A stretch of DNA of 64,000 bases. Source: Epiperipatus broadwayi (Eukaryota > Onychophora > Udeonychophora > Euonychophora > Peripatidae). Positions 50,296-61,311 of the stretch are shown one piece after another; positions within the stretch are counted from its first letter, which is position 1; each line of letters begins with the position of its first letter. The position numbers and the translations under genes are program-made. The notes under the pieces were generated by a model. It searched no databases. It saw only the letters and a program-made list of their open reading frames with translations, and had not been told where the DNA came from. Where the stretch lies: assembly GCA_028023455.1 (NCBI GenBank), contig JAQFVV010000111.1, forward strand, positions 3,645,443-3,709,442, written 5' to 3'.

Positions 50296-51899
50296 TGGAT
50301 AATTTGTAATATTAATTAAAGAATTAACTGAATTGTTATTCAGCAACAATTCCCTTCATTGTCATAAATAAGTTAATGACCAACAGACAGTGTAAAGCCT
50401 AGAGTGGCAAGCAGGGCTGGAAACTGAAATAAGCAGAATGCTGATTAAATACCTTGAGATGAAATCCTACTAAAGTACTGCTAAAAGATTTCCCATGACA
50501 GGCTAAATGATATCTACATCTGTCACTGCTGAACATATTTCCATTACTGAAATAGAGCTCTGAAATGCTACTTTGCTGCCATATAAAACAAGAAAGTTAA
50601 AACATTTAAAAAAATCTACTCCAACTGATATAGTAGAAATAAATTAATGTAAAACAGAGACATTACTACTCAAGCACATCAGCCCATTATCAAAACAAAG
50701 AGAAATACAGAAAAAGTTACCTCTAATTTAAAGACCATAGTAAAACTACATAATTTTCCTAATATGTAATTATTTAAGAAAAAGATCTGTATAAGATTTT
50801 GGGCTAAAATATTTTTTTAAATTAATCTACTTATATCTTCTAAAATATATTTATAGTTAATGTTTTTTTATTCTTGTATCATTACTAATTAATGTTATAA
50901 ATTAATGTTTTATATTTGTATTATTTATTTTAATTAGAACAAAAAAAATAGTTCTGTTGTTAGTTAACAATTTTTTATTGAATGTATTGTGAAAGGAAGC
51001 ATAAATGAGTTGGGAAAGGGTTTGTTTTTTATATTATTAAATTTTCTTTTTTAAACCCAAAAAAATCTCAACAGCTTCTTTCCATGACTCTATGCTATTT
51101 AATGCTTTTATTTCTACATTTAAATAAGGAAAATAATATTAAATCATATTTTTTTTCCACCCATGATGAGACTGACATCCACAATATAAGTTGCTTTAGA
51201 TGAAAAAAATGATTGTTTAAACAATGTTTTAATCAGTTCTTTTTGACTCGGAAGTTAAGGGTAATCAGAAAATATAATTATAATTTTTTTTATATATATT
51301 GTCTCTGATTTCTTGTTGAAGGTCATCGTTTGATTGTTTTATAAAAATATACTAGAGAATGTGTGAATAACCCCAAGTAACCCAATACAGATAATAATTA
51401 AAATTTTATGTACAAATTTAGAGACTGCTCAATGGCACCCAATGTGAAGTAATGAATAAATACCATAACCTGAGATAAGATATTGATAAAAAATAAACAG
51501 AAAATAAGTAATAAATAATAATCATTTGTTAGTGAAAAAAGAGAGATTTTTTTTCCTTAAATGATTTATTTATTTCCCTCCATTTCGATATAAGTAAATG
51601 AGGAGAAACAAATACACTTGAAAATTTTTTTAAAAAGGGGTAAAATAGTCAAGTTAAATAAATAAGTATTCTACTATTAACAATTATAAACTGTAAAAGT
51701 AGAGTCATTAGTTATAGATGAATTAATATAGATAGCTAGACTTAAAATAGGCAAAACAACAGACACACCAGTAGGGCTGGGATGTAGGATTGACTGACAT
51801 ATTACTTACATGTATTGAAGATAAACAAAATTAAAAGTAAGTATTAGGTTATGATATTGAGAAGCAAAAAATAAAACAAAGTGAATTTATAAATGTTAA
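50296..51899. other. AT-rich non-coding DNA
   Basis: No gene, family repeat or RNA promoter is recognised. Confidence 0.5.
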
Positions 51900-52690
51900 A
51901 ATGGATATTCCAGAAGGAAAGGTGACAAACAGAGATCAGTTAATATGGAAACAGGAGGAGTCAGTTGTGCCATGAGAATGGATATGATTAGAAAACTCCT
52001 AGTGAAAATAATCCAAAATATAGAAGAAATGGCTAAAAATGGACCAAAAAAATAATGAAGCAATTCGAAAAATATATGAAATGGCCAAAGGAAATAAATA
52101 AAAGATGCTCAATAATAAATAATGAAATAATGAAGAAATTGGAACTCAAGGCCAAAGAAATCAACGATCGAATGATGAAAAACATAGATGAATTAGCCAA
52201 ACAAATAAAAGACAATCAAGCTCAGTTGAAAGATGAGATTGACACTATGACAAGAGAACTATCTAAAAGCTAGTGGAAAAGCAGCTTAAAAATACTATGA
52301 ACATGATGTCCCATGAGTATAAGGAAGCATGGATAAAAATGCAAGAAAAAGTTGACAATCTTGCTCAACAAGTAGAAATACTTCAAATAAAGGTTATAAG
52401 TAATCAAGAAGTAAAATATGGTATAAATGATAGACAACCTAATAATGTATATAAGTAGGTAAAAAAAGTTCTAAATGGACATGAATATTCTCCCAATATT
52501 ATGAACCAATTCTTAAAAGTAAAATTTTTTTTTCTGGTGACAATGGTGAAGCTCTCATAGGGTATCTTAATAGTTTAGAGAGATACACTAGCATCAATCC
52601 CATTATAGAGAAAGCCAAGCTTGCTACAGTAGTGAAGCAATCACTCTGTAGTCAGAGTGAGTTTCATGTTTTCCTACCTAAAATAAACTA
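51900..52690 (+). pseudogene. Gag-like retroelement remnant
   Basis: Three + strand reading blocks form a plausible Gag in pieces. There is a long lysine-rich coiled coil (52055-52273, MKKLELKAKEINDRMMKNID), a second helical block (52273-52458, DNLAQQVEILQIKV), and a capsid-like segment at about 52528-52690 (FFSGDNGEALIGYLNSLERY). Frames are broken between blocks. The design (heptad region, then F-x-G...L-x-x-F/YL...ER) parallels the minus-strand element at 34670-37495, but sequences differ. No protease or polymerase follows. Confidence 0.45.
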
Positions 52691-55079
52691 ACATGTACAA
52701 GGGTTCAAACCCAGCAATATTTAAATACTAACAGTGCCATCATATATATGTAATTATATATATTACAAACTATTATAATGAATGTTTTATAATTTTTGAT
52801 TCTATTATTTTGATATTTTCATACTTTTGATTATTTTAAGCTTGTGTTTTTTTTATTTAAAAGAGAATTTTTTTTTATCACATAAAGTTTGTCATTTGTA
52901 AAAATTATTTGCATTTAATTTCACATTTGTAAAAATATAAAAGAAAAAAGATATAACCAAGATGGTAGGTTCAAATCAGCCCATTGTGAAGTTTTCTTCA
53001 CTAATTAAATATTTTAATGCTTGATTTTAATTAGTCAAAATATCGTCTCATCATAGTTTTACTTTTATAATTTAAAGACTTTAATTAAAAGTTTTGCAAA
53101 TGAAAGAGATTTGAATGTTATTTCCTTATATCTTACTTTTAATTAAAATGGACTAATTTGCTCAGGAATTTAATAATTGTCTCATCTGCCTCTGAGCAAA
53201 TGAGCCAAAACATTCCAGTAATAGCTTGGGTGGTAAAAATAGAATAGATTAGAGATGAGTCAGTTTTTAGTCTAAGTCGGACAGTCAAAGTCTGAGTCAT
53301 ACATGTTGCTTTTACTTTATTGTGCTTAGTTTTAAAATGACAGTTGATTAGAGCCTGAATCATCTTTCCCTGTGCTTCTCAAGGCTGCCTCTAGTATGAT
53401 GCCATGAAACTCCTGTCATGAAAGAATGCTGCCACCAATGAAGGATCCATAGTGACCAAGACTTGACTACCAGGCTGATCCCCACAACTGAAGTTCAGAG
53501 AATGAACCATTTAACCCCAAGTATACTAAGGTAACAGTCCACTAGCTATGTAAAGTTGTCAGTACTTACCTCTAAATAGTGTTTTTTTATATTTATATTT
53601 AATCTTTACTTGTAAGACCTCTCTATATACATAATATATTTTCTCAAGTCTGTGCATTTTGTTTAATATTTTTTTTCAAAGATTTCTTTAGTGATATGCC
53701 AGTTCACCTCAACCTCGCAAGTTTGAGATATAATTGTTTTGTTTTTTTTTTAAAAAAAAAAAGAAACAAAAGCAAAGTAAATTGTAATGATAAGGATTTA
53801 TTTATCATTCGCTCCCTGTAAAATGGAATATATATTATTTTAAAATAGACTCGTGGGGTTGATCATTCTAAATCTCTCTTGTTTAATTATTTTTTTATTT
53901 TTTCTATTTTTGTTCATGAAAGATCACAATAAAGAATGAAGTGTTAATTACTGTCATCGCCAAATGGCCAAACAATTAGAAGTTTTAATTTTGTTTGAAG
54001 CGAATATGGGAAAGCATAACTGACTAATCAAATAAAATAATTAATTAAATGTCTCATTTGATATTTATAACCTGATTCACTATTATACATACCATTATGC
54101 AAGGGAATTAAACTGTTAAAGATATTATATTAAACACTATTTTTATTCTCATATGTATATTGTACTGCTGGCATAGCTTAACAATTCTTAGTATTTCAAA
54201 TGCTTGGTCATTCAGGAATCTTTGAGAATCTGAAGTTTTCCCTCCCTTTTGAAATTGTTTGTAATCAGGGATTATACTCCTTGTGGAACATGAGGCAAAA
54301 GTTTGGATGCTCCATGGAAGAGATCATATGCTAGCTCCCATATCACCAAATCTACCTCAACCTTCATATCATTTTACCATACATGCGAACATACATCTTC
54401 TTCATGAAAATACATTCAATGACGAAACTATTTGACCAGCTGGGCTTTCCCACATATATGTTTAACCTTTCTATGTTAATAGTTACAATATCCATTCATT
54501 AAATTGTTTTGCTTGTTTTATCCCATTAAGAAATAAGGGTATGGGAAGTGTGAATCATGTTAGAAGAAGTATTGTATAGATTCCTGTAGTGCACTTGGTT
54601 TAAAGCTGCCTACCTTTTTAAAATTAATGAATCATTCCTGTATATGCATATATTTTTCATTCTTTAATAATAGTCAAAAGAAAATATATATGTACAATAT
54701 AGAAATAAAATAAATGTTTTTATTTTTGCTATAAATAAATGTGGTTTATAACTTTGACCATATGGCTCCTACTAATTTAAATCATTCATCGATCTTTCAT
54801 TTCTTGTGTAAAGAGAGTTTATTTTGGCAAGGTGAATTCATTCACATGACCTAAAGCAACATATTGTATATCTCTTGTTAACAACAATTAAGAATTATTC
54901 AATGTTAATGTAATAAATGTAAACCTATCTAAAGTGAATCACTATATATAGATTTACATTGTGTTCATGATAGTTTGGTATTAAAACACATAAAAATCCA
55001 ATCCAGAGTTCGAATCTTTATTTTGGTTAGTTTTTAAATATAAAAAGATTTTATATGATTATGTATTATTATAATTCAT
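52691..55079. other. AT-rich DNA, no gene recognised
   Basis: A less AT-biased part at about 53360-53560 and 54230-54440 could be decayed retroelement sequence following 51900-52690, but no conserved motif was found. A single B-box-like GAGTTCGAATCT at 55007-55018 has no partner A box. Confidence 0.4.
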
Positions 55080-56360
55080 ATATCTTATTCAGGAATTCAT
55101 CCTCAACAACCCTAATTCGAGTCTCATATCCCTGTACCACTGTGTAATGTCCGGTACAGTAGTGAGTCACTTACAATAGCCATCCCAAGCATAGTAAGCA
55201 TCATTATTTAAAAAGTATGATTACTTTTATGAATATAAGCAAGCATTAATAAGATGATATTGGAGTGAAGACTATGAAGAAGGCATCAAATACTAGGTGT
55301 CTCAGGTGAGATATCTACCTCATAAGCCATAAATTCCATTTGTCAGGAGGCTATTGACAAACTTAGGGATTTAATAGCTTGTCTATTATCTGAAAATCAT
55401 TTAATTTGAATAGTGAGGCATAGCTTTCTGAGTCATATGGAACAATTGGTATTACATACTGATCATTAGACTATTGACCAAGTGGCTAATCCACTCACTG
55501 CTTTTGGAAGCAGTAATTTTACAAATGAAGAGCAGTTCAAATCCCACAAAAAGTTTCCATAGAGAATAATTGATCAAAAATATATTACCTAAAGGTGGAA
55601 AAAAGAAGACGATCAACTCCACAATGCTATCAGAAGAAAAAGAGATGGTCAACAGTCAGTTGTTAAAAATCCAGATTATTCATCAGGCTGGAACTGATTC
55701 TAATATCAGCAGTGATGATTTACATAATAAAAATAATCAACATTTACCATCATTTTGTAAAGGTGCTAAACAAATGAACAAATGGTGCATCAAATGGAAA
55801 GCTCAATCAAGATTACCATCTTCTCAGCCATAAACTAGTTACAGAAAAGATGGTATTTGTTTAATTAATATGAATGACCTATTAGATTAATGACCATAAA
55901 TCTGCTCATGATATTTCTGATAGATTTCAAAGAGATATTGAGAAAATTTTAGGGGAATTGTAAAAGAGAAATGAGCAAGATAACTTTAGTTGCATGGATG
56001 TTGTGTGTAATTGGCATTGTGGCAACTCATTCAGTGTATTTAAGATGGTTGAATGGCACTAAATCACTGTCATGTTACTCTCATAATCTTCAAAATCTAT
56101 AAGTAATTTTTTAAAAAAGCGGGATGGACCTACTCTTGTATGTTGTGAGCAGCACCAGTAAAAGATTCCTGAGCTTATGTAGTCTGGTAATGGAAAGAAA
56201 AGTATATTCCTAGTCTAAGTAACTCATATCAGTTGACAATTTTCTGACAAATTTAAGCTTTATTAAACAACAGGGTCCCTGTTTGATTAGTAATGTTTTG
56301 ATTGTTAACAGACCTAAATTTTGTGCAGATAAAACAGAGTATATATGATAACATGATTCA
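55080..56360. other. Unassigned DNA of moderate complexity
   Basis: It contains an 87-codon opening at 55570-55833 (polar, TTG-initiated, no domain recognised). Overall composition is less AT-rich than the next 8 kb. It may be decayed transposon sequence. Confidence 0.35.
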
Positions 56361-58963
56361 TTTTAGGTGGCTTACCATTATTAGCATTGAGATTATCATC
56401 TGTATTTCCCTTTGTCATAAAAAAATAATTATAATGAAACCCAACTACTAAGACTAAGAAAAGTGACTGTGACAAAAATGCTTTAGAAACAAAATTAATC
56501 AATAAATGATGCAAGTATCATTTAGTAGTATGATGATTTTATTTTGTTTCTCATAAGATGAGGGTATTATATAATTTACTGATACAAAGTATACTTACAT
56601 GTATAGAAAGGATAAAAAAAAAGATATATTAATTAATAATATTATTTAATTTTCATTAATTTTTTATTGTTTTGCTCTCCCCAATTGATTAAAAGTTGAA
56701 TTATAAAAAAAATAAACTTTCATTTGAAAGAAATTTTAGATATAAAGTATGCATTTTTGATAAAAGATACATTTCTGTAAATGTTTTCCTAAAGGTTTGA
56801 GATGATGGTGTTCTAGTTGTATTTTTATATGGGATTATTTCCATCTTCTATTATGTCATTAGAAAAATTTAACTTTTATTTAAATATTCCAAATACATTC
56901 AACTATTAGTAATAACACCTCAAACAGGTTAGTATATACACAATGTTTTGAGAGATAATATCCTCGCCTCATGATGGAAATAACCCAATATAAAAATATA
57001 ACATTTCCATAGTTTCTAAAATGCATACAATATAAGATATATATTTGTTCTTTATCTTAATTTGATAAAAAAATCTAAAAAGTATTTTGTGATTAAAAAA
57101 GAAATGTAATGTAAAAATTCATTTGCAATAAAAAAAACCAGATGATGTCACATTGTAATAAGAACACAATTTAGGTTTGAATTATTGTCTAATGCAGAAA
57201 GGTAAATTTAAAAATTGAGAAAAAAATTAAAGAAATGGTGCTAATAAAATAAAACATCAATTATGAAGGATAGCAGTATATATATTATACCTTTTGCAAT
57301 TGGTACAAATAGTTTAGGTAGGATTGGAAAAGTAGCTATATTAAAATTTTTAAAATTTAGGTTATTTTCTAGCATATAATTTGATATTATAGGGAGTAGG
57401 GGATCAAATTCAGTAGATAGAAGCTTACAAAGACATATTAGATAGTTTGAACTCATTATGAGATGAATTAATTATAAAATGATACAATAAGTTGTTTAAG
57501 TTGTTAATTTTTATTTATTATATTTAAAAACAAACTACGATAGAATAGCTTAATTTTTAGCAATAAATATTTTATATTATAGATTTAAAGTAATTATTCT
57601 TGTTTAAAATCTTATTTAAATGATAGTTAATTTAATATTAGTTTAGAATGTGTTGAAAGTATCACATGATTAGAGGTGATTGTATAAATATGTGAGCTTT
57701 CAAAAAGTTAGGGAAAGAAAACTTTAATTTTAGCTTGTTAACAAAAATTTGATATATAATAAAGTGTAGTAAATATTCAGTCTAGAAATGATATTAAAAA
57801 AATAATAATTAAAATTATTATTTTATTTAGGTATATTTTAATTTGAATCAATTGTAGATCATTAAAATATTAAAAATTATTTTAATAAGAATATTTAGTT
57901 TTTTAGATAAAAATATTTAATGTTTAAAGTATTAAATAATTTGATAATATTTAATAACTGATGATTCATAATTTTAAAATTTAATTTAAAAAATGGTATT
58001 GATGTAGTTATGTAAAGAGCAGATTTTTACAAGCAGTATTGACCAATGGAATCACAAGATTAAGACCAGTGTAAAAACAGAGATTGAAGCCAGTCTAGAT
58101 GACTTTTCTCATAGATTTTTACAGACATTCTTAGTGATTTACAGATTCAGATTAAGACAGATTTAGTTTGAAAATTATAACTACATTTTTTATATTGTGA
58201 CAGTTGTAATTTCTTTTAAATTATTATTATTTTAGTTAATTGGAATAACTATTTAAATAATAGTTTACTAAAACACAAAATGCCCTGTCAGATTATTCTT
58301 TTTGAAACTTAGCTTAGGACTTCAATAATTCTATGGAACATGATAATAGCTATTTCATTATTGGAACAATGAACACCAGATGTCAAAGAGTATACTACAA
58401 CAAGACCAAGATTTACATAAGATCTTTGAAACTTTTATAAATAGTATGTCTGGGTGAGTGAACATTTTTTGCAATAACTTCATTAATGAAAATAAATTGT
58501 TAAAGTCAATTAAAAGGAATTGGATATTTATTAAAAATCATTATCATAGTGTTAAATTTGAAAGAAAGAAAATAAAATTAAGACTTTGCATCTAAGTTTA
58601 AAAACTAAATTTAAAATATTTTATGGTATGATGAATGATTGTTTATTATATAATTGATAGCAATAATTTACATTTAATTTGTCTTTAAAGTAATCAAAAT
58701 GGACTTACATTTAAGAATGATCTATTTAAAGACAAATTAAAGATGATAACTTTTGAATATCTTTTATGCTTTTAAAAGGACTTGCTATTGATCAAATCAA
58801 TAAATAAATTATGTACTTCAAAAATAACTTTATTTGGAATAAATGAACTCTGATAGATCTTTTTAAAGATTGAAATTATATCAGGAATAAATGCTTAGAA
58901 TGATATAGCTGTCATTTTACCGTGAAAGGAAAAATATTTAGTGAAAAGATATATGTTTCAAAA
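56361..58963. other. AT-rich non-coding DNA
   Basis: Nothing is recognised except a small inverted pair (AATTTGTCTTTAAA at about 58677-58690 with TTTAAAGACAAATT at about 58726-58739). Confidence 0.5.
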
Positions 58964-59962
58964 GATATGAAGTTATCATTTATTTTGCAGTCAATGGGAA
59001 AAATTATATTTACCTAGTTATATTTTCAAAACTAATTACTTGGACAGAAAATCTATTTTAATTATTCCAATAAAAATAATAATGACCTTATTAAAATATT
59101 CTGAAATTATTAAAATAGAGATAAAATTATGCTTGTAAATATAACATATATATATCAATTTATTTATTATTTCATAAAAGGAAAAAGTCAATTTTTATAT
59201 TTCTTATAAATAAATTTTAAGATATACATAAAAAATATAAAAATTGACTTTTTTGAAATTTTGTATAGGAAAACAAAATTTCTAAATACACCGCTGTCTT
59301 GGGTACAAATAATATAATCATTTAAATAATTGTGATTTATTTATCAATGAAGATCAACGCACACACTGTTATAAGATAAATTTGTTTTTAGTGAAAAGTT
59401 ATATTTATCTTAGCAAAAATTGTTTGTTAGTTATTTAATAAAGAAACCTAAGATTGACAAAAACAACTATTATACTTGTACGATTTTAAATCTAGATAAA
59501 TAAAACTTAATTTTAATAAATGATGCTTCTTTTGTTATCTACTTCTGAAAGTGGCTTTTAAACTAAACGAATGAACATTTGGCTATCCATTAAAATCATA
59601 CTTCGAGTTTTAAAAAGTAAACAATTGTATTTATAAAAATATCCTGAATACGTGTTAAGAAATGACCTTTAATTCTTACGATTATATAAAATAAATACCA
59701 TTAATTGATTTGGTAATACATTTGCTTTTATGAAATAATAAATAAATTGATTTATTGGTTAAATAATTTTATAAAAATATTTATATACAAGCATCATTTT
59801 GTCTCTATTTTAATAATTTCTAAATATTTTAATAATGTCATTATTATTTTAATGGAATAATTAATATAAATTATCTGTCCAAGTAATTAATTAGTTTTGA
59901 AAATATAACTAAGTAAATATAATTTTGCCCATTGACTGCAGAATAAATGATAACTTCATATT
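58964..59962. mobile_element. Element of about 1 kb with long terminal inverted repeats
   Basis: The left arm (58964-59182) and right arm (59725-59962) are complements: ATATGAAGTTATCATTTATT / ATAAATGATAACTTCATAT, GCAGTCAATGGGAAAAATTA / CCCATTGACTGCAG, TTTTCAAAACTAATTACTTG / CAAGTAATTAATTAGTTTTG, TATTTATTATTTCATAAAAG / CTTTTATGAAATAATAAATA. The core (59183-59724) has its own hairpin (AAAAAGTCAATTTTTATAT at about 59182-59200 with its complement near 59240-59258) and no open frame. It is probably a non-autonomous DNA transposon with arms of about 220-240 bp. Target duplication is not resolved. Confidence 0.85.
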
Positions 59963-61198
59963 CTGTAGTATCTTTATTTTTCTATTTACATCTATCCTTA
60001 AAAACTGTCAAAGACAACAATAAATAGGTATCTATATTAATAACTGTTTAAGTAAAGACACAAATAAAGAAATGGAATATTCTACCTATTAAGTTCACCA
60101 AGTAATAAATAAAATTTCAAAAATTAAAAACAGAGACATTTGTCCTTCCAGACATTGATGATGTTACTCGGAATCTGGTCTCTCTTCTGACTGCAGTATA
60201 AGTAAATAATTCCATTTCTTTTTTCAGTTTTTTACTTTTGTATGCCTTTGCTTTTATTTACAAAATGTACCTGTTGTAATTTATACATTATTATATTTGT
60301 CTATTTTTTAGTGACAAACTTTAAAATACCTACTTGGAATTGTTTGTATTTTTTTTATATAGTAATAAAGATTAGAATTTTTATTTTTTGTAATGAAATA
60401 AATTGTAATGTTATTACCACATAAATGAGCTTTAAATACCACTTCTTGTTCTCAACAAAGTAATCTCTGTCTAACGCACACATGGAAGATGCTTCTAGAT
60501 TTTTGATTACATCCACAATTAATTTTGCCACTTAATTTTGAGAGTATAAATTAATTTAAGATTTAGATAATGCATCACATTAAGACAAAGTTATTTTTAT
60601 TAACCCAAAATATTTTAATTTCTGAAAAAATTTTGACATACCTTTCTGCAATACTTGTAATGATTTAGAAAATGTTAAAACATTTATCAACAGAATAGGT
60701 TTGAATTTGTGATAAAGAAACTTTATTTAAAGCTGAGCCCTTTCAATACTGAATAGTATCATAATTGTAGCATGATGTGGATAAAGGAAGTTGAGATATA
60801 AATTTAAAATCACTTTTTAATATTAAGTAATAAGTTATCATAAAATTAAATTAATCCCTCAAATAAAAATTATTATTAGTATTTGTTCTGATGGTTCTTA
60901 TTTCAATTGAAAATATGAGATATGAGCTAAACATAGCTTCCTTGGTGAATGCATTATATGTAGTTAGACTATAATTTTTTAGACCATTTAACCATTAACT
61001 AACTTCATAATGATATCTGTAAAGATTCAACTAGAAGACAGATTTATTAAGTCTTTTATTTTTGGTATTGCATCTATAGATTAAACAATTACTAATTATG
61101 TGGTTCGCGATTAATATTTGACCATAACTATGTAAGTTTGAGGTTGTTAAATTTTATTTCTGATAAGGCTGAACACAAGAATTACAGGTAGTGAGATT
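59963..61198. other. AT-rich non-coding DNA
   Basis: No gene or repeat is recognised. Confidence 0.5.
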
Positions 61199-61202
61199 CC
61201 AG

Positions 61203-61238
<36 letters not shown>

Positions 61239-61311
61239 ACTGGATATAAACAAAAGGGTACAGTATATATATATATATATCTATATATATATATACTGTA
61301 CCCTTTTGTTT
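61199..61311. repeat. Two adjacent TA-cored palindromes
   Basis: CCAGTTATAT...ATATAACTGG spans 61199-61243. AAACAAAAGGGTACAG, a TA core, then CTGTACCCTTTTGTTT spans 61248-61311. Both have non-repetitive stems on a TA loop, so they are more than plain microsatellite. Confidence 0.9.

Noticed and set aside
55570-55833. 87-codon + strand frame
   Set aside because: TTG-initiated, with no recognised domain. Composition is consistent with a chance opening or a decayed transposon, so it was left as unassigned DNA.
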